Part shown: piece after piece, positions 33,130 through 44,842 of the stretch
How positions within the stretch are numbered: the stretch's first letter is position 1
Layout: each line of letters begins with the position of its first letter
From: Phenylobacterium deserti
GTDB taxonomy: Bacteria; Pseudomonadota; Alphaproteobacteria; Caulobacterales; Caulobacteraceae
Assembly (NCBI GenBank): GCA_943332615.1
Contig: CALQQB010000020.1
Coordinates: forward strand, 1-62,795
DNA: 62,795 nucleotides
Direction of reading: 5' to 3'
Notes under the pieces: generated by a model
What the model saw: only the letters and a program-made list of their open reading frames with translations
What the model was told of the DNA's origin: nothing
The model's database searches: none
Position numbers and translations under genes: made by a program

Positions 33130-34316
33130 CCACCGTCAATCCCACCCAGGCTACCAACACACACGCCTTTCCGCGTTCCGACCGTTCCTCGATCGGGGTG
33201 TGGTGGTGGACCGTCGACCGCTGGATGCTGGGGGTGGTGGCGATCCTGATCGCCATCGGGGTGATGATCTCCTTTGCCGCCAGCCCGGCCGCGGCGCTGC
33301 GGATGAACATCGGCGACCCTTTCCACTTCGCGGTCCGCCAGTGCGTGTTCGCCGCTGCCGCGGCGGTGATCCTGATCGGGGTGTCGATGCTGGACGTGAG
33401 GAACGTGCGTCGCGCCGCCTTCTTCATCTGGCTGGCGGCCATCGCCGTGATGATGGCCCTGCCGTTCATCGGCCACTCGGCAAAGGGCGCCGCCCGCTGG
33501 ATCGAGTTCGGCGGCTTTACCTTCCAGCCGTCGGAATACATGAAACCGGCCCTGGTGATCCTGGTCGCCTGGATGTTTGCCGAGGGTCAGAAGGGCCAAG
33601 GCGTGCCCGGTGTCTCCATCGCCTTCGGGCTCTACGCCATCTCTATCGGCCTGCTGTTGATCCAGCCGGATGTGGGCCAGACGGTGCTGATCACCGTGGC
33701 GTTCGGGGCGGCGTTCTGGATGGCGGGGGTCCCGATCTCCTGGGTCATGGGTCTGGGGACGGCCGCCATCGCCGGCCTGGGCTCGACCTACTTCCTGTTC
33801 GACCACGTGCAGAGCCGGGTCGACCGGTTCTTCTCGCCCGACAAGGCCGACACCCACCAGGTGGACGCCGCCGCCGTGGCCCAGGCCGCCGGGGGCCTGT
33901 GCGGCCGGGGCCCGGGGGAGGGCGTGATGAAGCGCCACGTGCCCGACCTGCATACCGACTTCGCAGCCTCTGTGGGCGCCGAGGAGTTCGGGCTGGTGTT
34001 CCTGCTGCTGGTGATCTCGCTGTTCGCCTTCGTGGTGATCCGCGGCCTGCAAAGGGCCATGAAGCTGAACGATCCTTTCGAACAGGTGGCGGCGGCCGGG
34101 CTGTTCGTGCTGGTCGGCCAGCAGGCGATCATCAACCTGGCGGTGAACCTCAACATGATCCCGACCAAGGGCATGACCCTGCCGTTCATCAGCTACGGCG
34201 GCTCCTCCATGCTGGCGATGGGCCTGACGTTGGGCCTGGCGCTGGCGCTGACCCGCCGGCGGCCGGGCGCCTACACCCACGCCGAAGGCCTCGCCAAGGC
34301 CGGCGCTTACACTTAG
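33126..34316 (+). CDS. ftsW: Septal peptidoglycan glycosyltransferase FtsW
   Basis: This 396-aa SEDS-family protein has about ten TM helices. Landmarks: GAARWIEFGGFTFQPSEYMKPALVIL, LIQPDVGQTVLI, LCGRGPGEGVMKRHVPDLHTDF in outline, and TKGMTLPFISYGGSSMLAMGL. It polymerises lipid II at the septum together with FtsI. Position murD-ftsW-murG is the classic dcw order. Confidence 0.97.
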   Translation: MTTVNPTQATNTHAFPRSDRSSIGVWWWTVDRWMLGVVAILIAIGVMISFAASPAAALRMNIGDPFHFAVRQCVFAAAAAVILIGVSMLDVRNVRRAAFFIWLAAIAVMMALPFIGHSAKGAARWIEFGGFTFQPSEYMKPALVILVAWMFAEGQKGQGVPGVSIAFGLYAISIGLLLIQPDVGQTVLITVAFGAAFWMAGVPISWVMGLGTAAIAGLGSTYFLFDHVQSRVDRFFSPDKADTHQVDAAAVAQAAGGLCGRGPGEGVMKRHVPDLHTDFAASVGAEEFGLVFLLLVISLFAFVVIRGLQRAMKLNDPFEQVAAAGLFVLVGQQAIINLAVNLNMIPTKGMTLPFISYGGSSMLAMGLTLGLALALTRRRPGAYTHAEGLAKAGAYT

Positions 34317-34326
34317 GGCGGGCCGC

Positions 34327-35424
34327 ATGCGCAAGATCGCCGTCGTCGCCGCCGGAGGCACCGGTGGGCACCTCTTCCCCGCCCAGGCCCTGGCCGAGGC
34401 GCTGATCGCGCGCGGCTGGGGGATCGTGCTGGCGTCCGACGAGCGGGTAGCGGACCTAGCCCAGGACTTCCCGGCCGAGCGTCGCATCGGCCTTTCGGCG
34501 GCGACCTTCAAGCCGGGCGATCCGATCGGCATGATGCGCGCTGGCTTTGCGGTGATGCGGGGGGCAATGAAGGCGCGCGCCCTGTTCCGTGAGATCGGAC
34601 CCAACGTCGTAGTTGGCTTCGGCGGGTATCCTTCGGCGCCGGCCCTGGTGGCCGCGGTGATCGATCGGCGGCCGACGGTGATCCACGAACAGAACGCGGT
34701 GATGGGCCGGGCCAACCGGTACCTGGCGCCGTATGTGAAACAGGTCGCCTGCGCCTTCCCGACCCTGAAGAAGGCGCCGCCCGGCATCGCCGAGCGCGCC
34801 ACGGTGGTCGGCAATCCGGTGCGTCCGCCGATCCGCGCCCTGGCCGAATTGCCCTACATCCCGCCGGATCCGGACGGCCCGCTGCGGCTGCTGATCACCG
34901 GAGGCAGCCAGGGCGCGCGGCTGCTGTCCGAACTGGTGCCTGAGGCGATCAAGGCCCTGCCGGAGGACCTGCGCAGGCGGTTGATCGTCCAGCAGCAGAC
35001 CCGCGTCGAGTCCATGAACACGGCCCGCCGGGCCTATCGCGACGCGCTGGTGGACGCCGAAATCGCCCCGTTCTTCCGCGACATGGCCAGCCGCCTGCGC
35101 GACGCGCACCTGGTGATCGGTCGCTCGGGCGCCGGCACGGTCTGTGAGTTCGCCGTCGCCGGGAAGCCGGCCATCCTGGTGCCGCTGGCCATCGCCATCG
35201 ACGACGACCAGGGTCAGAACGCCAAGCTGCTGGCCGACGCCGGCGGCGCCGAGATCGCCCGCGAGAGCCAGCTGACCGTGGAGTCGCTGGCCACCGCCCT
35301 GGCCACCCTGCTCAATAACCCCGAGCGACTGGCCCGGATGGCCGCGGCGTCACGGTCGGTGGCCATTCCCGACGCCGCCGAGAAGCTGGCCGATGTGGTG
35401 GAAGCCACGGCGCAAGCCTGCTGA
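34327..35424 (+). CDS. murG: Lipid II synthase (GlcNAc transferase)
   Basis: This 365-aa peripheral membrane GT28 enzyme adds GlcNAc to lipid I. It has the glycine loops AAGGTGGHLFPAQAL and VVGFGGYPSAPAL, VIHEQNAVMGRANR, and the C-terminal donor-site ITGGSQGARLLSE and IGRSGAGTVCEFAVAG. Ten bp after ftsW. A cupin gene is inserted before murC. Confidence 0.97.
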   Translation: MRKIAVVAAGGTGGHLFPAQALAEALIARGWGIVLASDERVADLAQDFPAERRIGLSAATFKPGDPIGMMRAGFAVMRGAMKARALFREIGPNVVVGFGGYPSAPALVAAVIDRRPTVIHEQNAVMGRANRYLAPYVKQVACAFPTLKKAPPGIAERATVVGNPVRPPIRALAELPYIPPDPDGPLRLLITGGSQGARLLSELVPEAIKALPEDLRRRLIVQQQTRVESMNTARRAYRDALVDAEIAPFFRDMASRLRDAHLVIGRSGAGTVCEFAVAGKPAILVPLAIAIDDDQGQNAKLLADAGGAEIARESQLTVESLATALATLLNNPERLARMAAASRSVAIPDAAEKLADVVEATAQAC

Positions 35425-35455
35425 TCTTGTGCGGCGGGCCATGGTAGACAGCCCC

Positions 35456-35905
35456 ATGACCGAGATTGTGCCGACCCATGCCGGCCTGGCCTTCGAGGAT
35501 GCCCCCGACCGGGGCCGGGTGCTGGTGTCCGGGCGCGACACCGGAGGCAGTTATTCGCTGATGGAGTATGTGGTGGCGCCGCGACCCGCGACAGAGCCGG
35601 TCGCGTATGGTCCGCATCTGCATCGCGAGATCGAAGAGACCTTCCTGGTGCGACAGGGCGAGTTGCGCTTCCTGCTGCGAGACGAGGTCACGCTGCTGCG
35701 GACCGGTGATTTCGTCCGCGTGCCACCGGGCGTGCGCCATGGCTTCGCCAACGTGTCCGGCGGGCCGGCGCACCTGCTGGTGAGTTTCCATCCGGGTGGC
35801 TTTGAGGAGCTGTTTCTGACCTATCGGACGGACGGTGGCGATCCCGCGGGCGGAGCCGGCTTCCTCGCAGACGCTACCCGCCTGCACGCCTCGCGGTTCG
35901 AGTGA
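35456..35905 (+). CDS. Cupin-domain protein inserted between murG and murC
   Basis: This 149-aa single cupin has GPHLHREIEETFLVRQGELRF (metal ligands His, His, Glu) and GDFVRVPPGVRHGFANVSG (third His), the two cupin motifs. It probably binds a metal and a small ligand; substrate unknown. It lies in the middle of the cell-wall cluster, 31 bp after murG and 49 bp before murC, on the same strand. This is an unusual passenger in the dcw cluster. Confidence 0.88.
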   Translation: MTEIVPTHAGLAFEDAPDRGRVLVSGRDTGGSYSLMEYVVAPRPATEPVAYGPHLHREIEETFLVRQGELRFLLRDEVTLLRTGDFVRVPPGVRHGFANVSGGPAHLLVSFHPGGFEELFLTYRTDGGDPAGGAGFLADATRLHASRFE

Positions 35906-35954
35906 TGCACCTTCCGGTGTTCCGGCCGGCGGCGAGATGCGCTAGCACCGCAGC

Positions 35955-37376
35955 ATGACGCGACGCCCCGTGCCCTTCGAAATCGGCCCCGTACATTTCA
36001 TCGGGATTGGAGGCATCGGCATGAGCGGCATCGCCGAGATCATGATGCGCACCGGCTATGCCGTGCAGGGCTCCGATGCCAAGGCAAGCGCCAACACCGA
36101 GCGGCTGGAGAAGCTGGGCGCCAAGGTGTTCATCGGCCATGAGGCGGCGCACGTCGAAGGCGCCTACGCGGTCGTCTATTCGACGGCGGTGAAGGCCGAC
36201 AATCCGGAGATGGTGGCGGCGCGGGAGCGGCGCCTGCCCCTGGTGCGCCGGGCCGAGATGCTGGCCGAGCTGATGAGACTGCAGTTCTCGGTGGCGGTGG
36301 GCGGCACGCACGGCAAAACGACCACCACCTCGATGATCGCCTCGCTTCTGGACGCCGGCGGGCTGGACCCGACGGTGGTCAACGGCGGGATCATCAACGC
36401 CTATGGCACCAACGCCAAGGTCGGGACCGGCGAGTGGATCGTGGTCGAGGCCGACGAGAGCGACGGCACCTTCCTGAAGCTGAAGTCCACCTGCGCCGTG
36501 GTCACCAACATCGACCCCGAGCACCTGGACCACTACGGCGACTTCGACGCGGTGAAGAAGGCTTTCCGCGACTTCGTGGAGAACATACCCTTCTACGGCT
36601 TCGCGGCGATCTGCACCGACCACGCCGAGGTCCAGGCGATGGCGGCCAAGGTCGAGAACCGCCGGCTGGTAACATACGGCGTCAATCCCCAGGCCGAGGT
36701 CCGGGCCGAGCGGATCGCCATGGGCCCGGACGGCGCCCACTTCGATGTGGTGCTGCGGCCCCGGGAAGGCGACCCGATCCGCTATGCCGACCTGCACCTG
36801 CCGATGGCCGGCCATCACAATGTGCTGAATTCGCTGGCCGCCGTGGCGGTGGCCCGCGAGCTGGGCCTGGGCGAGGACGACATCCGCAAGGGCCTGGCCG
36901 CCTTCGCCGGGGTGCGGCGACGGTTCACCACCACGGGGGTGGCCAACGGTGTGCGGGTGATCGACGACTATGGCCACCATCCGGTGGAGATCGCGGCTGT
37001 GCTGAAGGCTGCCCGGGAGGTGACCGGCGGCAAGGTGATCGCGGTCGTCCAGCCGCATCGGTACACGCGGCTGCGCGACCTGTTCGACGAGTTCTGCCAC
37101 TGCTTCAACGATGCCGACGTGGTGATCGTGGCCGATGTCTATGCGGCCGGCGAAGCGCTGATCGAAACCGCCACCCGCGACAGCTTGGTGAGCGGCCTGC
37201 GCCGCTATGGCCACCGCCGGGTGCTCCCGCTGGACGCGCCGTCGCAGCTGGCGGCCCTGGTCCGAGCCGAGGCCGAGCCGGGCGACCTCGTGGTGCTGCT
37301 GGGGGCCGGCGACATCACCAACTGGTCCTACGCCCTGCCGGGCGAACTCGAAGTCCTGGGCCAGGCGGCGGAATGA
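35955..37376 (+). CDS. murC: UDP-N-acetylmuramate:L-alanine ligase
   Basis: This 473-aa Mur ligase has N-terminal [21 protein letters not shown] loop [29 protein letters not shown] and [13 protein letters not shown], and [19 protein letters not shown]. It adds the first stem-peptide residue. Stop overlaps the murB start (ATGA). Confidence 0.97.
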   Translation: MTRRPVPFEIGPVHFIGIGGIGMSGIAEIMMRTGYAVQGSDAKASANTERLEKLGAKVFIGHEAAHVEGAYAVVYSTAVKADNPEMVAARERRLPLVRRAEMLAELMRLQFSVAVGGTHGKTTTTSMIASLLDAGGLDPTVVNGGIINAYGTNAKVGTGEWIVVEADESDGTFLKLKSTCAVVTNIDPEHLDHYGDFDAVKKAFRDFVENIPFYGFAAICTDHAEVQAMAAKVENRRLVTYGVNPQAEVRAERIAMGPDGAHFDVVLRPREGDPIRYADLHLPMAGHHNVLNSLAAVAVARELGLGEDDIRKGLAAFAGVRRRFTTTGVANGVRVIDDYGHHPVEIAAVLKAAREVTGGKVIAVVQPHRYTRLRDLFDEFCHCFNDADVVIVADVYAAGEALIETATRDSLVSGLRRYGHRRVLPLDAPSQLAALVRAEAEPGDLVVLLGAGDITNWSYALPGELEVLGQAAE

Positions 37377-38272
37377 GCTGGCGCGCGCGCCTTCCCGCCG
37401 TCCGGGGCAAGCTGCTGGCCGACGAGCCCTTGGCGCCCTTCACCTGGTTCCGGGTCGGCGGGATGGCGGAAATCCTGTTCCTGCCGGCCGATCACGAAGA
37501 CCTTGCCGCGTTCCTGACCGACCTGCCCGCCGAGGTTCCGGTTACGGTGCTGGGTGTGGGCTCCAACGTGATCATCCGCGACGGCGGCGTCGCCGGCGTG
37601 GTGATCCGGCTGGCGGGCCGGGCCTTCGGTGGCGTCACGGCGGAGGGGGGCGGCCTCAAGGCGGGCGCGGCGGCGCTGGATTCCACGCTCGCGCGGGCGG
37701 CGGCCAAGGCGGGGATCGCCGGGCTGGAGTTCTACGCCGGCATCCCGGGGACCGTCGGCGGGGCGCTGACCATGAATGCCGGCTGCTACGGTTCCGAAAC
37801 CAAGGATGTGCTTGTCTCGGCCTGGGGCTTCGACCGGATCGGGGCCCGCCGGGAGCTAAGCTTGAGCGACTTCGGCTACACCTATCGCCACTCGGAAGCG
37901 CCGGCCGACATCATCTGGGTGGAGGCGGTGTTCGAAGGCCACGCCGACGATCCCGCCGCGGTGCAGGCGCGCATGGACGCGATTATGGCGCGGCGCGAGA
38001 CCACCCAACCGATCCGGGAGAAGACCGGGGGATCCACCTTCAAGAACCCGCCGGGCCATTCGTCCTGGAAGCTGGTTGATGAGGCGGGTTGGCGCGGAAA
38101 GTTGTATGGTGGGGCCATGTTCTCAGGGTTGCATTCCAACTTCATGATCAACACCGGGGCAGCCACCGCCGCGGACCTGGAAGGCCTGGGCGAGGCCGTG
38201 CGGGCCGATGTGAAGGCCAAGGCCGGAATCGACCTGCAGTGGGAGATCAAGCGTATCGGCGTTGCGGCATGA
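37373..38272 (+). CDS. murB: UDP-N-acetylenolpyruvoylglucosamine reductase
   Basis: This 299-aa FAD/NADPH enzyme of the short (type II) class has N-terminal [50 protein letters not shown] and the catalytic serine in GGSTFKNP. It reduces UDP-GlcNAc-enolpyruvate to UDP-MurNAc. Last recognisable dcw gene in this window; overlaps the histidine phosphatase start. Confidence 0.96.
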   Translation: MSWRARLPAVRGKLLADEPLAPFTWFRVGGMAEILFLPADHEDLAAFLTDLPAEVPVTVLGVGSNVIIRDGGVAGVVIRLAGRAFGGVTAEGGGLKAGAAALDSTLARAAAKAGIAGLEFYAGIPGTVGGALTMNAGCYGSETKDVLVSAWGFDRIGARRELSLSDFGYTYRHSEAPADIIWVEAVFEGHADDPAAVQARMDAIMARRETTQPIREKTGGSTFKNPPGHSSWKLVDEAGWRGKLYGGAMFSGLHSNFMINTGAATAADLEGLGEAVRADVKAKAGIDLQWEIKRIGVAA

Positions 38273-38817
38273 GTGCGCCCGCCCTGATCCTGGTCCGCCA
38301 CGGCCGCCCGGCGATCGACCCGGACACCCCGCCGACCACGTGGCGCCTATGCCCGGACGGCCGCGAGGCGGTAGCGAGACTGGCGGCGCAGCTGGTGCGC
38401 TATGCGCCCAACGCCATCGCCTCCAGCCCTGAGCCCAAGGCCCTGGAGACGGCCGAGATCATCGCGCAGGCGCTGGGCCTGGCGGTCGAGGTCGATAGCA
38501 GCCTGCACGAACACAAGCGCCCGGCCCTGGCGTTCGGCACCGAGGAGGCGTTCCGCGCCCGCATCGCTCAGGTGTTCGCCGAACCGACCAAGACGATCGC
38601 CGGCGGGGAAAGCGTCGAACAGGCCTGTGAGCGGCTGGCCAAGGCCCTGGCCGACCATCCGGCTCGGCCGCTGGTGGCGGTGACCCACGGCACTGTGCTC
38701 AGCCACTATGTCGCCCGACGCCTGGGCCTTGACGCCCTCGACCTGTGGCGCAGCCTGCACACCCCCGACGCTTTCGTCCTGGGCGCCGATGGCGCGCTCA
38801 TCACCCGGCTGAACTGA
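38269..38817 (+). CDS. Histidine phosphatase superfamily protein
   Basis: This 182-aa phosphoglycerate-mutase-like phosphatase has [11 protein letters not shown] with the RHG catalytic motif, [15 protein letters not shown], and [12 protein letters not shown] with the second His. Coupled to murB by ATGA overlap, so it is co-expressed with the wall cluster, in the position where ddl is often found. Substrate unknown. Confidence 0.88.
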   Translation: MSAPALILVRHGRPAIDPDTPPTTWRLCPDGREAVARLAAQLVRYAPNAIASSPEPKALETAEIIAQALGLAVEVDSSLHEHKRPALAFGTEEAFRARIAQVFAEPTKTIAGGESVEQACERLAKALADHPARPLVAVTHGTVLSHYVARRLGLDALDLWRSLHTPDAFVLGADGALITRLN

Positions 38818-39013
38818 GCGCCTTCGCCGCCGGCACGAGGCGGGCGAGCTGGAGTCCGCGCTGATGGCCGCCGGTCGCAACTCCGACGAATAGCCCGTCA
38901 CCCTGATCAACGCCGGCTTCGTCACCGGCCCGGATGGCCCGAGACCGCGGGGCCAGGGCCCGGCTCGCGATACTGAGGCGGTGGTGGGCGATCTCGGCCT
39001 GGCCCCGTCGAGA

Positions 39014-39466
39014 TCACGGCGCTGCGGGAAGCGCGCGAGATCTGGTCCAGGTGAACATCTCGGTGATCCACGTCGGCACGCGTCTTGGGCGTCCGGTGGC
39101 TTGCTCGATGAGCACCCAGGTGGTGACGATCTGGGCGCACATGGCGCCGTCGGGGCCGTCGATGCGGATGTAGCGGTCGAAACGGGGGCCGGCAGCTTGG
39201 TCGGAAACCCAGGTGCGGGCCTGGGCGGTCTCGCCCAGCCTCAGTTCGCGGCGGTAGTCGACTTCGTGGCGCAGCGCGATCCAGGCCCAGGTCGCCTGGG
39301 CGTCGGGTGACGCAAGGGACCGCCAATGGGCGGTGCCCATGTCCTGCGACCAGCGCAGATAGACCACATTGTTGACGTGGCCGTTCTCGTCGATGTCGGC
39401 GGGCGTGGGCTCGAATGCGGCGCGGAAGACCTGGCGGCCTTCCGGCGGTTCGAGCAGTTTGCTCAC
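39014..39466 (-). CDS. Acyl-CoA/acyl-ACP thioesterase, hotdog fold
   Basis: This 150-aa protein has TPADIDENGHVNNVVYLRWSQDM, the D-x-x-GHVNN-x-Y motif of 4HBT/FatA-like thioesterases, then VDYRRELRLGETAQARTWV. Should hydrolyse fatty acyl thioesters. It begins a leftward group with genes for a glutaredoxin and BolA further right on the same strand. The 38818-39013 spacer holds no convincing gene. Confidence 0.86.
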   Translation of the reverse strand: MSKLLEPPEGRQVFRAAFEPTPADIDENGHVNNVVYLRWSQDMGTAHWRSLASPDAQATWAWIALRHEVDYRRELRLGETAQARTWVSDQAAGPRFDRYIRIDGPDGAMCAQIVTTWVLIEQATGRPRRVPTWITEMFTWTRSRALPAAP

Positions 39467-39491
39467 GAGAGTCTTTTTTCAAGGCGCCGGC

Positions 39492-39842
39492 TTACGCCTC
39501 GGGAAGTAGACCCTGTTCGGCCATCAGGCCCTTCAGTTCGCCGGACTGGAACATCTCGCGGATGATGTCGCAGCCGCCGACGAACTCGCCCTTTACATAG
39601 AGCTGGGGGATTGTCGGCCAGTCAGAGAAACTCTTGATGCCCTGGCGCAGCGCTTCGTTCTGGAGCACGTCCACGCCGACGAAATCGACGCCGAGGTGGT
39701 CAAGGATCTGCACGCTCGTGGCGGAGAAGCCGCACTGGGGCTGTTCCGGCACGCCCTTCATGAACAGAATCACCGGGTGTTCCGCCACCGACTTGGCGAT
39801 GAAGGCGTGGACGGGATCGGTGGTGGTCGCGGCGTCGGTCAT
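39492..39842 (-). CDS. grxD: Monothiol glutaredoxin, Grx4 family
   Basis: This 116-aa protein has VILFMKGVPEQPQCGFSATSVQIL with the CGFS active site, then SDWPTIPQLYVKGEFVGGCDI (glutathione binding). Monothiol glutaredoxins carry [2Fe-2S] clusters and act with BolA in iron-sulfur trafficking, and the bolA gene lies directly upstream. The start was set at MTDAATTTD; 11 upstream codons in frame lack support. Confidence 0.94.
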   Translation of the reverse strand: MTDAATTTDPVHAFIAKSVAEHPVILFMKGVPEQPQCGFSATSVQILDHLGVDFVGVDVLQNEALRQGIKSFSDWPTIPQLYVKGEFVGGCDIIREMFQSGELKGLMAEQGLLPEA

Positions 39843-39900
39843 GAGGTCGCCCTTTCGTCGGAAATCGTCGCACAAGAGCTAGGGACGCCGGACGCGCGGG

Positions 39901-40134
39901 TCAAGCCGGGGCGCTGGTCTCGAGCGCGAGGGCGTGCAGTTCGCCGCCCATCCTGCCCTTGAGCGCCGCATAGACCAGCTGATGCTGGCGCACCCGGTTC
40001 AGGCCGGCGAAGGCCGACGAGACGATGCGGGCCTTGTAGTGGTCGCCGTCACCGGCCAGGTCCTCGATCTCGATCGTGGCGTCGGGGAAGCCTTCGCGGA
40101 GGGCGGCTTCGAGGGCGGGCTGGGACATGGGCAT
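39901..40134 (-). CDS. BolA-family protein
   Basis: This 77-aa protein has the BolA fold signature: ALREGFPDATIEIEDLAGDGDHYKARI in outline, the conserved His in GDHY, and RVRQHQLVYAALKGRMGGELHALAL. It forms a heterodimer with the CGFS glutaredoxin encoded next to it and shares an [2Fe-2S] cluster. The ATG at 40128 two codons in is an equal alternative start. Confidence 0.92.
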   Translation of the reverse strand: MPMSQPALEAALREGFPDATIEIEDLAGDGDHYKARIVSSAFAGLNRVRQHQLVYAALKGRMGGELHALALETSAPA

Positions 40135-40151
40135 GGCTGGGACTTAGCGGC

Positions 40152-40628
40152 TCAGGCGCTGCGCGTGAAGCTCATGATCCAGTTGGTCTCCCAGGTCAGG
40201 CCCTCGTCGTAGGAGAAGGCCTGGCTCCAGCGGGCCGAGGACGAGGTGATCTCGTCCCAGAGGTAGACCACCTTCACCGGGCGGCCGGCGTCGATGTCCT
40301 CGCCCTCGAAGCGGCCCAGGCCTCCGGCGAAGCGGCCATGCACCGGCTCCTGCAGCAGGGCCGACGCGCTGCTGACCCAGTAGATCGACCAGCGTTGCTG
40401 TTCGATGTCGAACGTCCGGAAGCTCAGGCCCTGGCCCAGTTCGTCCAGGTCGTTCTCATCGACGTTGCACAGGCCGCCCATCAGCCCCTGGCAGAAGGCC
40501 CGGCCCGGGAATTCGTCCCAGTCCGCGCCGCCGGCGCCGCGCTGCTTCAGGCGGCGATGCGCCACGGCCCAGCGGCCGTAGAGGAAGTGGAAGTCACGGC
40601 GTCCGTCGTCGTGGGCATCGTAGGCCAT
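40152..40628 (-). CDS. DUF1579-like hypothetical protein
   Basis: This 158-aa soluble protein has RRDFHFLYGRWAVAHRRLK at the N-terminus, a lipocalin/DUF1579-like pattern (phosphate-free beta-barrel proteins beginning F-LxGxW), then CNVDENDLDEL, RTFDIEQQRWSIYWV and WETNWIMSFTR at the end. No catalytic residues can be assigned. Family assignment is tentative. Confidence 0.65.
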   Translation of the reverse strand: MAYDAHDDGRRDFHFLYGRWAVAHRRLKQRGAGGADWDEFPGRAFCQGLMGGLCNVDENDLDELGQGLSFRTFDIEQQRWSIYWVSSASALLQEPVHGRFAGGLGRFEGEDIDAGRPVKVVYLWDEITSSSARWSQAFSYDEGLTWETNWIMSFTRSA

Positions 40629-40696
40629 GGGGGCGTCCCTCGGGGGTTGAGGGACAGGTCTAGCGGGTCCCTGCTGACAGGGACGTGTCAGCAGTC

Positions 40697-41929
40697 TCAG
40701 TCGATGATGGAGGCATAGATGATGCTCTTCAGCTGGCCGCGGAAGTTAAAGGTGCCCGACGGCATCAGCTGGGTCATGAACACGACGCTGAGGTCCTCCT
40801 TCGGATCGACCCAGAAGATCGTCGAGGCGGCGCCGCCCCAGTAGTAGTCACCGGTTCCGAGCGTGCCGGTCTGTACCTGGCTCATGGTGGACGCGAAGCC
40901 CAGGCCAAAGCCGACGCCTTCGTTGGCGGTCTCCGAGAATCCGCCGATGGCCAGCTGGGTGAGGTCCTTTCCCCCGGGCAGGTGGTTCATGTGCATCACC
41001 TCGAGGGTGCGGGGGCCAAGGATGCGGTGGCCGTCGAGCTCGCCGCCGCGGCGGAGCATCTCGCAGAAGCGCATGTAGTCGGCGCTGGTGCCGGTGAGGC
41101 CGCCGCCGCCGGACTTGAAGCCGGGTTCGGCGATGAAGGCGCTCGTGGCCGGGTCATCGATCAGCTTCAGCCCCTTGTCGGGCCCGCGCTGGTAGTTGGC
41201 GGCGAAGCGGTCCTGCTTGTCGGGCGCCACCTGGAAGGCGGTGTCCTTCATGCCCAGCGGGCCGAATATCACCTCGTCAAGGTACCGGGCGAAGGGCTTG
41301 CCGGAAATGATCTCGACCAGGGCGCCACACACGTCGGTGGCGAGCGAGTACATCCACGCCTCGCCGGGATGGTAGCGCAGGGGCACCTGGGCCAGCTTGT
41401 CCATGAATTCGATCATGGTGTCGGCGCTGCCGGCCGAGCGTATTTTCAAGCCCCGGTAGATCTTGTCGATCGGGTGCTGGATGCCGACGCCCGGTAGGCC
41501 GCCGCCGTAGGTCAGGCCAGCGCTGTGGCTGAGCACATCGCGGAAGCTGATCGGCCGGTTCGGCGCCTCGGTGACCATGTCGGCGCCCTCGCCGGACACC
41601 CAGACCCTGTGGTTCTTCCAGGACGGGACGTAGCGGCTGACCGGGTCGTTGAGCTGGAAATAGCCCTGCTCGTACAGGGTCATCAGCGCCACCGAGGTGA
41701 TCGGCTTGGTCATGGAATAGATGCGATAGATGGTGTCGTCGCGGGTGGGCTTGTTCCGCTCGATATCCATCAGGCCGAAGGACTTCTGGTAGGCCATGTG
41801 GCCGTGGCGGGCGACGCTGACCTGGCAGCCGGCGATCTTCTTTGGCCCGATGTAGTTGCGTTCCAGATGGTCGGTGATCCGTTCCAGGCGACCGGCGTCA
41901 AGGCCGGTCCATTGCGACTGGGCGTCCAT
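40697..41929 (-). CDS. Serine hydrolase, beta-lactamase class C-like
   Basis: This 410-aa protein has the penicillin-recognising fold: SMTKPITSVALMTL (SxxK nucleophile), SHSAGLTYGGGL, YSLATDVCGALVEIISG (YxN-equivalent YSL) and YYWGGAASTIFWVDP near the C-terminus. Members are esterases or peptidases rather than true lactamases in most cases. No signal peptide is visible with the start behind GGAGGAATT at 41929, arguing for a cytosolic esterase (EstB-like). Confidence 0.88.
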   Translation of the reverse strand: MDAQSQWTGLDAGRLERITDHLERNYIGPKKIAGCQVSVARHGHMAYQKSFGLMDIERNKPTRDDTIYRIYSMTKPITSVALMTLYEQGYFQLNDPVSRYVPSWKNHRVWVSGEGADMVTEAPNRPISFRDVLSHSAGLTYGGGLPGVGIQHPIDKIYRGLKIRSAGSADTMIEFMDKLAQVPLRYHPGEAWMYSLATDVCGALVEIISGKPFARYLDEVIFGPLGMKDTAFQVAPDKQDRFAANYQRGPDKGLKLIDDPATSAFIAEPGFKSGGGGLTGTSADYMRFCEMLRRGGELDGHRILGPRTLEVMHMNHLPGGKDLTQLAIGGFSETANEGVGFGLGFASTMSQVQTGTLGTGDYYWGGAASTIFWVDPKEDLSVVFMTQLMPSGTFNFRGQLKSIIYASIID

Positions 41930-42010
41930 CAAATTCCTCCGGAGTCTGGTTCTTAGCTTGAAAGCCGGCATCATGGGCGCGGAACCACGGACAAGCCAAG
42001 AAGGATCGGT

Positions 42011-42493
42011 ATGCAAGAGCTGGAAGCCCTGGCGGCGGAGATCGGCCAAGAGTTAAAGGCGCGGGGCGAGAAGATCGCGGTGAACGAGAGCTCATCCGGC
42101 GGCCTGATCTCGGCGGCGCTGCTGAGCGTGCCCGGCGCCAGCGCCTACTACCTGGGCGGGGCGGTGGTCTACACGCCCAAGGCCCGGGTGCTGCTGACCG
42201 ATATCCCGCGCGAGGCGCTGGAGGGCATGCGCTCGTCCAGCGAGCCCTATGCGCTGTTGCTGGCTCGGACTGCCCGGGAGCGATTCGGGGCGACCTGGGG
42301 AATCTCCGAGACTGGGGCGGCGGGACCGACTGGCAACGGCTACGGCGATGCGGCGGGGCATACCTGCGTGGCGATCTCCGGTCCGGTGGAGGCGGTGCTG
42401 ACCATCGAGACGGGGTCGAGCGACCGCAGCGCCAACATGCGGGCCTTCGCGGCAGGGGCGATGGAGCTGCTGCGGCGGGCGCTGGCGGGGTAG
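42011..42493 (+). CDS. CinA C-terminal/PncC-type nicotinamide-nucleotide amidase-like protein
   Basis: This 160-aa stand-alone CinA C-terminal domain has IAVNESSSGGLISAALLSVPGAS, with the active-site serine segment, GGAVVYTPKARVLL and SETGAAGPTGNGYGD. PncC deamidates NMN to NaMN in NAD recycling. Here GDAAGHTCVAI replaces the usual GlyxxxGxVxxA segment closely enough to keep the assignment. Divergent from the serine hydrolase gene. Confidence 0.85.
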   Translation: MQELEALAAEIGQELKARGEKIAVNESSSGGLISAALLSVPGASAYYLGGAVVYTPKARVLLTDIPREALEGMRSSSEPYALLLARTARERFGATWGISETGAAGPTGNGYGDAAGHTCVAISGPVEAVLTIETGSSDRSANMRAFAAGAMELLRRALAG

Positions 42494-42547
42494 TTGCCGC
42501 GCAAACCCTGTTGACGGACCCGCACGTCAACGCGCCAGACTGTCCCC

Positions 42548-44380
<1,833 letters not shown>

Positions 44381-44432
44381 CGGATTTCCCCTCCCTCTCT
44401 ACGCGCCTGCGGCGCTCGGGGAGGGGCGGTGA

Positions 44433-44840
44433 TCACCTCTCCCGCAGCGGAGGCTTGCTGAATGGCAGGACCTGCTCCGCCGTCACCGGCTCTGGGTAGT
44501 TGTTGCCCATGTTGGTGCGCAGGTAGTTGACCAGTTCGGCGACCTGGGCCGGGGTCAATTGATCGGAGAACCAGGGCATGCCGCCGCGGCCCTTCTCGAT
44601 CAAGTTGATTGCGTAGACGGCGGTGCCCATGCGCGGGTTGCTGGCCAGGGAAGGGAAGACGGCGGCCCCGGCAGCGCCCTTGCCGTCGGCCATGTGGCAG
44701 GCCTGGCAATAGAACACATAGATCTGGTGGCCGCCCTTGGGGACCGGCGGGCGCTCCCCGCCGGGGCCGGGATCGTCAGCAAAGGCCGGCGCGGCGAGGG
44801 CGGCCAGGAACGCGAGCGCCGGGAGAAAAGAACGCTTCAT
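44433..44840 (-). CDS. Class I cytochrome c, periplasmic
   Basis: This 135-aa protein has a Sec signal peptide (MKRSFLPALAFLAALAAPAFA), a heme site CQACH and an axial Met candidate in GMPWFSDQLT, with ELVNYLRTNMGNNYPE at the end. It directly follows the amine oxidase gene (2 bp apart), so it probably accepts electrons from that enzyme in the periplasm. Confidence 0.9.
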   Translation of the reverse strand: MKRSFLPALAFLAALAAPAFADDPGPGGERPPVPKGGHQIYVFYCQACHMADGKGAAGAAVFPSLASNPRMGTAVYAINLIEKGRGGMPWFSDQLTPAQVAELVNYLRTNMGNNYPEPVTAEQVLPFSKPPLRER

Positions 44841-44842
44841 GC

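Noticed and set aside
38818..39013. Short plus-strand coding-like stretch after the histidine phosphatase
   Set aside because: About 20 codons ending ALMAAGRNSDE look protein-like but have no start, no family and no continuation; too little to call a relic with confidence.
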